A DNA stretch of 64,000 bases, from positions 1 to 64,000 of the forward strand of contig NZ_SCOM01000002.1 in assembly GCF_005508865.1 (NCBI RefSeq), in the 5' to 3' direction. The DNA comes from Pseudomonas sp. F(2018) (GTDB lineage Bacteria > Pseudomonadota > Gammaproteobacteria > Pseudomonadales > Pseudomonadaceae). Numbering within the stretch: position 1 is the stretch's first letter; the number at the start of each line of letters is the position of its first letter. The position numbers were made by a program, and so were the translations under genes. The notes below the pieces were generated by a model. The model made no database searches. It worked only from the letters and a program-made list of their open reading frames with translations, and was not told where the DNA came from. Below are positions 41,867 through 50,277 of this stretch, one piece after another.

Positions 41867-42589
41867 TCAGAACTTCTCGTTGAGCCCCAGGTAGCGCCAC
41901 TGGCCGACCGGCACCTTGGCCAGACCGGTGCGGCCGAAGCGCAGGCGGCGGATGCCCAGCACCTGCAGGCCGACGTTTTCGCACATGAAGCGCAGCTGGC
42001 CGGGCTGCACGGCCTTGATGGCGAAGCGCAGGCGCGTCTCGCTCTGCCAGCTGACCTTGCACGGCGGCACCGTCACGCCCTTGTAGGTCTGGCCGAAGCT
42101 CAGGCGCTTGAGGCCCTTTTCGTCTAGGCTGCCGGCGACCTCCACCAGGTATTCCTGCTCCAGCGTCGCGCCTTGTTCCTTGAACAGGCGCACCACCGCA
42201 TGGCTCTGACTGAACACCAGCAGGCCGCTGGCATCGGTTTCCAGCGGGGTGAGCAGCTCCAGGCGGCGCAGGTGGCGCTGCAGCGGGCGGATGCCGCTGG
42301 CGTCCTCGGCCCAGTGGTGGGCATGGCTGAGCAACTGCTGGGTGGAGTTGGCGCCCATACCGCAACCGAGGCCGACCGGCTTGTGCAGCAGCAGGGTGAT
42401 CGGCGGCTGGGTCTCGGCCTTGGCGCCGGGCAGCAGCACGATATGCTCATCGCGCACCGGGTGCTGCGGCTCCTCGATCACCTGGCCATCCACGGTGACC
42501 CAGCCGCCCTCGATATACAGCTCCGCCTCGCGGCGCGAGCAGGAGGTGAGCTGGATCAGGCGTTTCGACAGGCGTTCGGCTTCGGTCAT
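41867..42589 (-). CDS. RsuA/RluB-family pseudouridine synthase-like protein with altered catalytic site
   Basis: 240 residues. An S4 RNA-binding domain (about 5-50, RLSKRLIQLTSCSRREAELYIEGG-like) is followed by the RsuA-type catalytic fold (about 62-235) with LLLHKPVGLGCG. In this family the nucleophile is the Asp of RLD followed by (T/S)xGLL. Here the matching segment reads PLETDASGLLVF (115-126), so Glu117 stands where the essential Asp should be; Asp119 is nearby. The protein may be inactive or use an unusual residue; it would still bind RNA. Start at the ATG MTEAERLSKR. Confidence 0.75.
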   Translation of the reverse strand: MTEAERLSKRLIQLTSCSRREAELYIEGGWVTVDGQVIEEPQHPVRDEHIVLLPGAKAETQPPITLLLHKPVGLGCGMGANSTQQLLSHAHHWAEDASGIRPLQRHLRRLELLTPLETDASGLLVFSQSHAVVRLFKEQGATLEQEYLVEVAGSLDEKGLKRLSFGQTYKGVTVPPCKVSWQSETRLRFAIKAVQPGQLRFMCENVGLQVLGIRRLRFGRTGLAKVPVGQWRYLGLNEKF

Positions 42590-42701
42590 GGCAGCGGGCG
42601 TCACATCAGGAAATGAAAGGCATTGTAACCGGCCTGGGGCCCGCACCGGGATTGGGCTAAAAGAAAGGTCGGGCGAAGGCCGGTCGAGAGCGAGGACGAG
42701 C

Positions 42702-43838
42702 ATGAGGCGGATATTGGCAATCCTGATCACGGGCACGCTGCTGGCGTCGCCGGCCATGGCCGAGCGCAGCGAGCTGGGCGAACTGCAGCTGACCGAGGTG
42801 GTGGGCGGTCTGGAACATCCCTGGAGCCTGGCCTTCCTGCCGGATGACCAGGGCAGCCTGATCACCGAGCGCCCCGGGCGCCTGCGCTGGCTGGATGCCC
42901 AGGGCCGCCTGCAGGCACCGCTGGCCGGCCTGCCGCAGGTGTATGCCCGGGGCCAGGGCGGCTTGCTGGACGTGGCGCTGTCGCCGGACTTCGCCCGCGA
43001 TCGCCTGGTCTACCTGAGCTACGCCGAGGCGGACGAGTCCGGTGACAAGGCCGGTACGGCGGTCGGCCGAGGGCGGCTGAGCGAGGACATGCGCGGGCTG
43101 CAGGATTTCCGGGTGATCTTCCGCCAGCAGCCCAAGCTGTCCGAGGGCATTCATTTCGGCTCGCGCCTGGCCTTCGATCGTCAGGGTTTCCTGTACATCA
43201 GCCTGGGCGAGAACAACCAGCGCGCCACTGCCCAGGAGCTGGACAAGCTGCAGGGCAAGCTGGTGCGGCTGAACCCGGATGGCAGCGTGCCGCCGGACAA
43301 CCCCTTCGTCGGCAAGCCCGGTGCGCGCGCGGAGATCTGGTCCTACGGCCACCGCAATCCCCAGGGGATGGCGCTCAATCCGTGGAGCGGCGCCATCTGG
43401 CTGCACGAGCACGGCCCGCGTGGCGGCGACGAGATCAATGTTCCGCTGAAGGGGCGCAATTACGGCTGGCCGCTGGCTACCCACGGGGTCAACTACAGCT
43501 TGTTGCCGATTCCCGAGGCCGAAGGCGAGCAGGTGGCCGGCACCGAGGCGCCGCAGCATGTGTGGGAGAAGTCGCCGGCGGTTTCCGGCATGGCCTTCTA
43601 TTCCGCCGAGCGCTTTCCGGCCTGGCGGCACAGCCTGTTTATCGGCGCGCTGGCCGACCAGTCGCTGATTCGTCTGCAGCTGGATGGCGACAGGGTGGGG
43701 CACGAGGAGCGGCTGCTGCAGGACCAGGGCTGGCGCATCCGCGATGTGCGCCAGGGACCGGATGGCTATCTTTATCTGCTGACCGATGCGCCGGACGGCA
43801 AGCTGGTCCGGCTGGGGTTGGGTGGTGCGGGCCCCTAA
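42702..43838 (+). CDS. PQQ-dependent soluble sugar dehydrogenase-like protein
   Basis: 378 residues. Signal peptide 1-20 (SPAMA), then a six-bladed beta-propeller. Signatures: GLEHPWSLAFLPD, VYARGQGGLLDVALSPDF, HFGSRLAF (His151, likely base near PQQ), WSYGHRNPQGMALNPWSGAIWLHEHGPRGGDEIN. These mark the Asd/YliI group of PQQ-binding aldose dehydrogenases. Periplasmic oxidation of sugars is the expected reaction; substrate range unknown. Confidence 0.9.
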   Translation: MRRILAILITGTLLASPAMAERSELGELQLTEVVGGLEHPWSLAFLPDDQGSLITERPGRLRWLDAQGRLQAPLAGLPQVYARGQGGLLDVALSPDFARDRLVYLSYAEADESGDKAGTAVGRGRLSEDMRGLQDFRVIFRQQPKLSEGIHFGSRLAFDRQGFLYISLGENNQRATAQELDKLQGKLVRLNPDGSVPPDNPFVGKPGARAEIWSYGHRNPQGMALNPWSGAIWLHEHGPRGGDEINVPLKGRNYGWPLATHGVNYSLLPIPEAEGEQVAGTEAPQHVWEKSPAVSGMAFYSAERFPAWRHSLFIGALADQSLIRLQLDGDRVGHEERLLQDQGWRIRDVRQGPDGYLYLLTDAPDGKLVRLGLGGAGP

Positions 43839-43850
43839 AGCCGGGACGCC

Positions 43851-43870
43851 CTCTCCCGTATACGGGAGAG
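43851..43870. repeat. CTCTCCC/GGGAGAG palindrome
   Basis: A perfect 20-bp palindrome, CTCTCCCGTA/TACGGGAGAG, 12 bp after the dehydrogenase stop. Same core as the hairpin at positions 1-50. A partial third arm (GGGGAGAGGG) follows at 43874-43883. Confidence 0.75.
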
Positions 43871-43891
43871 AGCGGGGAGAGGGTCAGACGT

Positions 43892-43950
43892 GTAGCCCGG
43901 ATGCAATCCGGGAAACAGGAGGCTCCGTCCCCGGATTGCATCCGGGCTAC
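43892..43950. repeat. GTAG-type REP doublet, CCGGAT family
   Basis: Perfect 21-bp inverted arms (43892-43912 and 43930-43950) with a 17-bp spacer. Each arm begins GTAG outward and folds as CCCGGAT/ATCCGGG. Nearly identical to 11559-11616. Confidence 0.85.
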
Positions 43951-43979
43951 GGGGCTAGCGAAGTAGTAGAGCGGGGCCT

Positions 43980-46181
43980 TCAGTGGGCCGCCGCCTCCAT
44001 CGCCGAATCGACTTCCTGGTTGGCCACCAGCTCCGGCGGCAACGGCTCGGTGACCACGCTGAAGTCGCTGATGCGGATGGCGCCACGGCCTTCGCCGAGC
44101 AGGTGGAAGGAGAAGGCCTTGCGGGTTTCCGGGTTGTCGAAGTCGAAGCTCAGCTCGACGCTCTCGCCGCGCTTGAGCGCCGGCAGCGGCGGAATGGCCA
44201 GGCTGTTGTTGCGATCGAACTCCTTGGTGATCAGGCGTAGCACGGCGCCGCTGCGATCCAGACGCACGGCGTCGATCTTCAGGGTCACGCGGGTGCGGGT
44301 GCCCTTGGGCATTTCCAGGTATTGGGCGCCGATCAGGTTGTCCGCCCAGTCGTCACGCGACTCGAGCTTGAGGTCGATGCGCTCGCGGTTGGCGAACTGG
44401 TAGCGTTGGCCGATCTGCCCGCCGGTAATCGACTGGTCGAGCAGGGCGGCGCGCTGGCTGACCAGGCGTGCCTGGCGGCCGCTGACACGGCCCAGGTACT
44501 TGGGATGGTCGGCGATGAAGCTCGTGCTCTCGTAGCGTCGGCAGACCTGCTGGAAGTTGCACTCGGTGAACACCTTGCCATCGTGCTGGCGCAGCAGACC
44601 GTTGGTGTAGGACATGATCTCGCGGGGCGTGGCGTAGTCGCGGAACAGCGAGCGGCCGGCGATGTTGTCCGGCACCGGCAGGTCGAAGTAATCCAGCACC
44701 GAGGCGGTCAGGTCGACATGACCGTACACGCCGGGTTTGACCTTGGGCAGCTTGTCGCCGTCCGGCGCCAGCACCAGGTTGAAGCCCCAGGCCGAGGCCA
44801 GGCGCACGTTCTCCAGGCCGTGGGACTCGTCCGAGGTGACGATCACCAGGGTGTCCTTGAGCACGCCCTGTTTCTCCAGACCGGCGAGGAAGTCCGCGAC
44901 CGCGTCGTCCAGGTAGCCGATGGCGGCCTGCTTGGCGGTGGGGTAGCGCTCCAGGTATTCCTTGGGCGCGGAATAGGGCTGGTGGGTGCCGACGGTGAGC
45001 AGGGTGAGCATCCACGGCTGCTGGTTGCCGCGCAGCTGCTTGACGTACTTCAGCGCACCCTCGAAGTAGGCCTTGTCGTCCATGCCCCAGGGGAATTCCA
45101 GGTACGGTTTGTTCTTGAACCAGTCGCGCCCATGGGTCTGCTGGAAGCCCATGTGCGGCATGATCTGGTCCTTGGCCATGAAGCGCAGCCCGGCGCCTTG
45201 CAGGAAGTGGGTTCGGAAGCCCATGGTGCGCAGCTGGTGCGGCAGGCACTGCAGGTTGCGGGTCTGGCTGTTGAGCAGCTCCACGCCCTTGGGCGTGCCG
45301 GAGTCCAGCTTGCCGTAGTCGCCGCAGAGCATGGCGTACAGGCCGCGAATGGTCTGGTGGCTGTGCAGCACGTAGTCCGGGGTGGTCATGCTGCGCTCAG
45401 CCCATTCGCTCAGGCGCGGCATCAGGTCTTCCTGGTAGCTGCTGCCGATCAGCTGGCGGTTCTTGGCGATGTAGGCGCCGGGAATGCCTTCCAGGGTCAC
45501 GATCAGCACGTTGCGCGCCTTGCCGCCACCCGGTAGCAGCGGCGTGCCGGACAGGTCCAGCTTGCTCAGACCGTCGATGTCCGGCGGCAGGCCGGAGTCG
45601 TCGCCGGCGTACCAGTCCTCCACCGCCACCCGGGCGCGGCTGGTGCCTTCGGCCAGCACCTTGTGCGGCAGGTTGAACAGGCGCCACTGGTCGTCTTCGC
45701 TGGGCTCGATGTACTGGTCGATGGCGTGGCTGAACAGCAGGGCGACCGGCAACACGAAGGCGTAGCGGGAAATCTTCGGTCCGGCGCGGCGCCCGAGCAG
45801 CAGGCAGGCCAGCACGCTGATCACCAGGGCGCCGGCCAGTAGCGGGTAGCGCAGGCCGCTACCCTGGGTGGACTGGCTGACGAACTGGGGATCGCTCAGG
45901 TACTTGATGTCGCTCGGTTCGGGCATGCGGCCCACGGCGTTGACCAGCTCGGCATTGCTCAGCAACAGCAGGGCCCAGGCCGCCGTCAGTGGTACGGCCA
46001 GCAGCGGGCGGCGATAGCACAGCAGCAGGAGCAGCCCGCCGATGCCCAGGTCGGAGACATAGCCCGGCCAGCTCGACCAGCCTAGCCAGTAGCGAGCGGC
46101 GATTGGCAGCACAACGAACAGCAGGCCGAGGGCAAAAAGCGACGCGGCAGGGTACGGCAGCCAGCGACTGGAAAGGCGCAC
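43980..46181 (-). CDS. LtaS-like sulfatase-fold membrane protein
   Basis: 733 residues. Four or five N-terminal transmembrane helices (about 10-150) are followed by a large periplasmic alkaline-phosphatase-fold domain. The metal/nucleophile residues of LtaS/phosphoglycerol-transferase enzymes are visible: Glu231 (TLEG), nucleophile Thr277 (HQTIRGLYAML), and Asp451-His454 (TSDESHG). A C-terminal extension of about 170 residues is a separate beta-rich domain. Acts on periplasmic phospholipid head groups or glucans, as in OpgB/LtaS; which is unknown. An own transcription unit after the REP doublet. Confidence 0.85.
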   Translation of the reverse strand: MRLSSRWLPYPAASLFALGLLFVVLPIAARYWLGWSSWPGYVSDLGIGGLLLLLCYRRPLLAVPLTAAWALLLLSNAELVNAVGRMPEPSDIKYLSDPQFVSQSTQGSGLRYPLLAGALVISVLACLLLGRRAGPKISRYAFVLPVALLFSHAIDQYIEPSEDDQWRLFNLPHKVLAEGTSRARVAVEDWYAGDDSGLPPDIDGLSKLDLSGTPLLPGGGKARNVLIVTLEGIPGAYIAKNRQLIGSSYQEDLMPRLSEWAERSMTTPDYVLHSHQTIRGLYAMLCGDYGKLDSGTPKGVELLNSQTRNLQCLPHQLRTMGFRTHFLQGAGLRFMAKDQIMPHMGFQQTHGRDWFKNKPYLEFPWGMDDKAYFEGALKYVKQLRGNQQPWMLTLLTVGTHQPYSAPKEYLERYPTAKQAAIGYLDDAVADFLAGLEKQGVLKDTLVIVTSDESHGLENVRLASAWGFNLVLAPDGDKLPKVKPGVYGHVDLTASVLDYFDLPVPDNIAGRSLFRDYATPREIMSYTNGLLRQHDGKVFTECNFQQVCRRYESTSFIADHPKYLGRVSGRQARLVSQRAALLDQSITGGQIGQRYQFANRERIDLKLESRDDWADNLIGAQYLEMPKGTRTRVTLKIDAVRLDRSGAVLRLITKEFDRNNSLAIPPLPALKRGESVELSFDFDNPETRKAFSFHLLGEGRGAIRISDFSVVTEPLPPELVANQEVDSAMEAAAH

Positions 46182-46359
46182 AGGAGCTCCTGAGATAGGG
46201 CAGCGAGAATCCGTGTAATTCAGACAGATGGAGCGGGTCGAAGTTGCGGGATGCCATGATTCTGAAACATGCCCGTGCTAGACGCCAGTGGCGCATGTTA
46301 CCGGCTGTCTCCCGACGCTAGGGTGTAGAATGCCGGCCTCTTCGAATTGGGTGGTGAAC

Positions 46360-47193
46360 ATGGCTCTGATCGGGCGCTACAACTCTCTGCAGGTGGCCAA
46401 GCTGGCCGACTTCGGCCTCTATCTCGACGGCGATGCCGATGGCGAGATCCTCCTGCCCAAGCGCTACATCCCCAAGGGCGAGCCGTGTGAGGTCGGCGAC
46501 TGGCTCAACGTGTTCGTCTACCTGGACAGCGAAGACCGTCTGATCGCCACCACCGAGAAGCCCAAGGTGCAGGTCGGTGGCTTCGCCAGCCTCAAGGTGG
46601 TGGATATCAACCGCATTGGCCTGTTCTTCGACTGGGGCCTGTCCAAAGACCTGCTGATGCCGCACTCCGAGGAGAAGCGCCCGCTGCAGGTCGGTGACTA
46701 CTGCGTGGTGCACGTCTACCTCGACCGCAGCCGGCGCATCACCGCCACCGCGCGTCTGGATCGCTACCTGGACAAGACCCTGGCGAACTACCAGGTCGGC
46801 CAGGAAGTGGACCTGCTGGTGGTGGAGCAGACCGATCTTGGCTTCAAGGCCATCATCAATGGCCAGCACTGGGGGCTGATCCACAAGAACGAGGTGTTCA
46901 AGTTCATTCGTGGTGGCTCCCAGGAGAAGGGCTTCATCAAGGAGCTGCGCGCCGACGGCAAGATCAGCCTGAGCCTGCAGCAGGTCGGCCAGCAGGCCCG
47001 TGACGAGCTGTCCGAACAGATACTGGCGCGCCTGCGCGAAGCCGGCGGCAGCTTGGCGCTGTCCGACAAGAGCTCGCCCGAGGCCATCAGCAAAATCTTC
47101 AGCGTCAGCAAGGGCAACTTCAAGAAGGCCATCGGCGGGCTATTCAAGCAGGGCCTGATCCGCATCCACGACGACCGCATCGAGCTGGTCTGA
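46360..47193 (+). CDS. S1-domain RNA-binding protein (CvfB-like)
   Basis: 277 residues. Three S1-like OB folds (about 5-65, 70-130, 145-205) and a C-terminal winged helix (LSDKSSPEAISKIFSVSKGNFKKAIGGLFKQGLI). This arrangement is that of the CvfB family, RNA-binding regulators of virulence and stress in several bacteria. The start with MALIGRYNSLQV is family-typical; a longer frame has a Cys-rich leader and no RBS. Confidence 0.88.
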   Translation: MALIGRYNSLQVAKLADFGLYLDGDADGEILLPKRYIPKGEPCEVGDWLNVFVYLDSEDRLIATTEKPKVQVGGFASLKVVDINRIGLFFDWGLSKDLLMPHSEEKRPLQVGDYCVVHVYLDRSRRITATARLDRYLDKTLANYQVGQEVDLLVVEQTDLGFKAIINGQHWGLIHKNEVFKFIRGGSQEKGFIKELRADGKISLSLQQVGQQARDELSEQILARLREAGGSLALSDKSSPEAISKIFSVSKGNFKKAIGGLFKQGLIRIHDDRIELV

Positions 47194-47320
47194 GACGATC
47201 CGCGAGGCGGAGGGCCGCTTAGCGGCCGATTCCGCCATGCTCGCGGGCTGTCCGGCCGTGATGAGTTCGCCGTCTTCAGAGCGCGATAGAGTGGGGCGAA
47301 CCCAGAATAACGGAGTCGCC

Positions 47321-47758
47321 ATGAGCCCCGAGGAACACTATCAGCGTCTGCAGAGCATGTATGCCGCCGCCCCGGTCAACGCCTTCTACCAGCCGGTCAT
47401 GCGCATCAGTGATGGCGCGGCGGAGATCGAGGTCCAGGTGGAAGAGAAGTTCTTCCATGCAGCCGGCGCGGTGCACGGCTCGGTATACTTCAAGCTGCTC
47501 GACGATGCCGCCTTCTTCGCCGCCAATTCCCTGGAGCCCGAGGTGTTCGTGCTGACCACGGCCTTCACCACTTACCTGACCCGCCCGGTGTCCGCCGGCC
47601 GACTCAAGGCGGTGGGCAAGGTGGTCAACCGCAACCGGTCGCAGTTCATCGCCGAGGCCGTGCTCTACGGCGAGGATGGCAAGGAAGTGGGGCGTGGCAA
47701 CGGCGTGTTCGTGCGCAGCAAGATCAACCTGGCGGACGCCCTGGGCTACGCCGACTGA
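47321..47758 (+). CDS. PaaI-type hotdog thioesterase
   Basis: 145 residues. The hotdog core with FFHAAGAVHGSVYFKLLDDAAFFAANS and VLTTAFTTYLTRPVSAGRLKAVGKVV is intact, including the HG and D-rich helix of PaaI-like thioesterases. Hydrolyses acyl-CoA thioesters; substrate unknown. Short, likely monocistronic; its stop is 10 bp from the convergent cmoB stop. Confidence 0.87.
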   Translation: MSPEEHYQRLQSMYAAAPVNAFYQPVMRISDGAAEIEVQVEEKFFHAAGAVHGSVYFKLLDDAAFFAANSLEPEVFVLTTAFTTYLTRPVSAGRLKAVGKVVNRNRSQFIAEAVLYGEDGKEVGRGNGVFVRSKINLADALGYAD

Positions 47759-47768
47759 GTCGCTGCCC

Positions 47769-48740
47769 TCAGGGCTTGCGCGCCAGCAGTACCGCGCGGG
47801 TCGGTGCCGGCAGGCCTTCGAGGGTGCGGCTGTGGTCGGCCGGGTCGAGGAACTCCGGCAGCGACTGGTAGCGCATCCAGTCGGTACTGCGCTGTTCGTC
47901 GACGCTGGTGGTGGAGACATCCACGCAGCGCACATCGACGAAGCCGGCGCGGCGCAGCCACAGTTCCAGCGCTGGCACCGAGGGCAGGAACCAGACGTTG
48001 CGCATCATCGCGTAGCGGTCCTCGGGCACCAGCACCTGCTGGGCGTCGCCTTCTATCACCAGGGTCTCCAGCACCAGTTCGCCGCCCTTGAGCAGGCAGT
48101 CCTTGAGCTCCAGCAGATGGTCGATGGGCGAACGGCGGTGATAGAGCACGCCCATGGAGAACACGGTGTCGAAGCCTTCCAGCTTCGCCGGCAGCTCCTC
48201 CAGGGCCAGCGGCAGGTGCCAGGCTGGCGAATCGGGCAGGTAGTTCTTCACGGCGAGGAACTGGTTGAGGAACAGCCAGTTGGGGTCGACGCCGACCACC
48301 GCATCGGCGCCGGCGCCGAGCATGCGCCACATGTAGTAGCCGTTGCCGCAGCCGACATCGAGGATGCGCTTGCCGGCGAGATCCAGGTGGGGCGCGACCC
48401 GCTGCCATTTCCAGTCCGAACGCCATTCGGTATCGACATTCACGCCGAACAGTTTGAATGGCCCCTTGCGCCAGGGAATCAGTCCCTGCAGCGCGGTCTT
48501 CAGCGTGGCGCGGGTGGCCTCGTCGCAGGCGCCGTCCAGACGCAGCGCGGTACGCAGTTCGGCCTTTTCCAGCGCCAGCGTCGGCAGCGCCTCGACGGCG
48601 GCGAACCAGCGCGCCAGGTCGCCATGGCCGACGGCGAGCTTGGCGTCGAGCTGGGCGGGCAGGTCGGCGGCCCAGTCCTGCAGCGGACTGCCGGCCAGTT
48701 GCTGTTGCAGGGCGTCGAGGTCGAGGCGGGAGAAGATCAT
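47769..48740 (-). CDS. cmoB: tRNA (uridine-34) carboxymethyltransferase CmoB
   Basis: 323 residues. Class I methyltransferase fold with [16 protein letters not shown] (about 122-137) and [14 protein letters not shown]. The N-terminal domain [24 protein letters not shown] is specific to CmoB. It transfers a carboxymethyl group from carboxy-S-adenosylmethionine to 5-hydroxyuridine 34 of tRNA, making cmo5U. Overlaps the upstream cmoA by 4 bp (ATGA). Confidence 0.95.
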   Translation of the reverse strand: MIFSRLDLDALQQQLAGSPLQDWAADLPAQLDAKLAVGHGDLARWFAAVEALPTLALEKAELRTALRLDGACDEATRATLKTALQGLIPWRKGPFKLFGVNVDTEWRSDWKWQRVAPHLDLAGKRILDVGCGNGYYMWRMLGAGADAVVGVDPNWLFLNQFLAVKNYLPDSPAWHLPLALEELPAKLEGFDTVFSMGVLYHRRSPIDHLLELKDCLLKGGELVLETLVIEGDAQQVLVPEDRYAMMRNVWFLPSVPALELWLRRAGFVDVRCVDVSTTSVDEQRSTDWMRYQSLPEFLDPADHSRTLEGLPAPTRAVLLARKP

Positions 48741-49480
48741 GGCAGGGCGATCAGCGAGGCGAAGTTGAGGCACTGGAACCAGGGCACGACCTTGGAGAAG
48801 CCGGCGGCCAGCAGGCGTTCGCGATGCTGCTCAAGGCTGTCGGGTTTCATCACGTTTTCGATGGCGCTGCGCTTCTGGGCGATTTCCAGTTCGCTGTAGC
48901 CATTAGCGCGCTTGAAGGCCAGGTGCAACTCGCCGAGCAGGGCCTGCTCCGCGGCATCTTCGAAACGCAGCTTCTCCGAGAGAATCAGCGCGCCGCCTGG
49001 CAGCAGGGCCTGGCGGATGCGGCTGAGCAGCTCCAGGCGCTGTTCCGGGGCGACGAACTGCAGGGTGAAGTTGAGCGCCACCAGCGAGGCGGGCTGGAAG
49101 TCCAGGGTCAGGATATCCGCCTCGATCACCTCGACCGGCAGCAACTCCTGGAACATGGCGTCCTGGGCATGCAGGTACTCCGAGCAGCGCTCGACCATGG
49201 CGGGGGAGTTGTCCACCGCGATCACCCGGCAGTCGTCGGTGCGCACGTGGCGGCGCAGGGCCTGGGTCACGGCGCCGAGGGAACAGCCGAGGTCGTACAG
49301 GGCGCTGTGCGGCTGGGCGAACTGGGCGGCCAGCACGCCGAGGTTCTCGACGATGGTCGGGTAGCCGGGCACCGAGCGCTTGATCATGTCCGGGAAGACC
49401 TTGGCCACGTCCTCGTTGAAGACGAAGTCCGGCACCTGGTCCAGGGGCTGGGCGAAGAGGCGGTCGGGCTGCTGTTTCAC
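48737..49480 (-). CDS. cmoA: Carboxy-S-adenosylmethionine synthase CmoA
   Basis: 247 residues from a GTG start that gives the family N-terminus ([39 protein letters not shown]). The methyltransferase-like fold has [18 protein letters not shown] and [12 protein letters not shown]. Converts SAM and prephenate to carboxy-SAM, the cofactor for CmoB, encoded next. A longer ATG start (49510) would add a short Pro-rich leader and is less likely. Confidence 0.94.
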   Translation of the reverse strand: MKQQPDRLFAQPLDQVPDFVFNEDVAKVFPDMIKRSVPGYPTIVENLGVLAAQFAQPHSALYDLGCSLGAVTQALRRHVRTDDCRVIAVDNSPAMVERCSEYLHAQDAMFQELLPVEVIEADILTLDFQPASLVALNFTLQFVAPEQRLELLSRIRQALLPGGALILSEKLRFEDAAEQALLGELHLAFKRANGYSELEIAQKRSAIENVMKPDSLEQHRERLLAAGFSKVVPWFQCLNFASLIALP

Positions 49481-49543
49481 GGTGATCGGTCCGGGCGGAA
49501 AGGCCGGCATTCTAGCCAAGAGCGTGCGGCAACCCAACCGCCA

Positions 49544-50113
49544 TCAGGGCAGTTGATCCAGGATGAACTCGCCGCCGCCTTGCAACGGGCCCAGCGGATT
49601 GCGCTTGACCTCGTAGCGGCGGATGTTCGGCTCGCCGTTGCTGACCTTGTGCACCAGCACGTCGTCGACCAGTACGAATACCGCACGGAAGGTCCAGCCC
49701 TTCAGCTCCCGCGTCTTGCGGAAATTGAGCACATCGGCCCAGAAGCTGCCCACCCGCTGGGTGTCGGTCTTGTTGAATTCGAAGGCGTAGCCGATACAGC
49801 GATCCTTGGCCTCCAGGCAGCGCAGCATGCCGTCCGGCAGGTACTCGATGGGTACGTTGGGCTGGACGAACAGCAGGCGCAGGTCGATGAACGAGAGCAT
49901 CTTGCCGTTGCCCTGGCTCAGCGGATCGAAGCCCAGGTCGAACAGCTCGACGCGGGTGGTCTTACCCGGCTGCGCCTGGGAGTAGCGGATCTCGGTGTCG
50001 GTATAGTCACCGAAGGGCGATGTGACCTCCGCTCGCTGGCTGGGTAGCAGGCTGGTGCAGCCGGGCAGCAGAAACACGGAAAGCATCAGCAGCGCCCACG
50101 AGTTGCCGCGCAT
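49544..50113 (-). CDS. Lipoprotein of unknown function
   Basis: 189 residues with a lipobox LLPGC (lipidated Cys at 19). The mature part has no family I recognise; it contains LRLLFVQPNVPIEYLPDGMLRCLEAKDRC and ends with LGPLQGGGEFILDQLP. Likely located in the outer membrane. Single gene upstream of cmoA with a 63-bp gap. Confidence 0.7.
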   Translation of the reverse strand: MRGNSWALLMLSVFLLPGCTSLLPSQRAEVTSPFGDYTDTEIRYSQAQPGKTTRVELFDLGFDPLSQGNGKMLSFIDLRLLFVQPNVPIEYLPDGMLRCLEAKDRCIGYAFEFNKTDTQRVGSFWADVLNFRKTRELKGWTFRAVFVLVDDVLVHKVSNGEPNIRRYEVKRNPLGPLQGGGEFILDQLP

Positions 50114-50277
50114 GGCAGCCTCCTTGAAAGGTCCTGACTCCTTCTATAGACGATTTGGCGAAGCGCTGCCGTTTCAGCCGCGAGACAGTCGGCTTATCCA
50201 CGGCGATGGCCGGGAGCGGGTGGGCTATCCACGCTGCAGGGGTTACTCTTGTGCTATCTGCCCGATAAGGAATGGAA

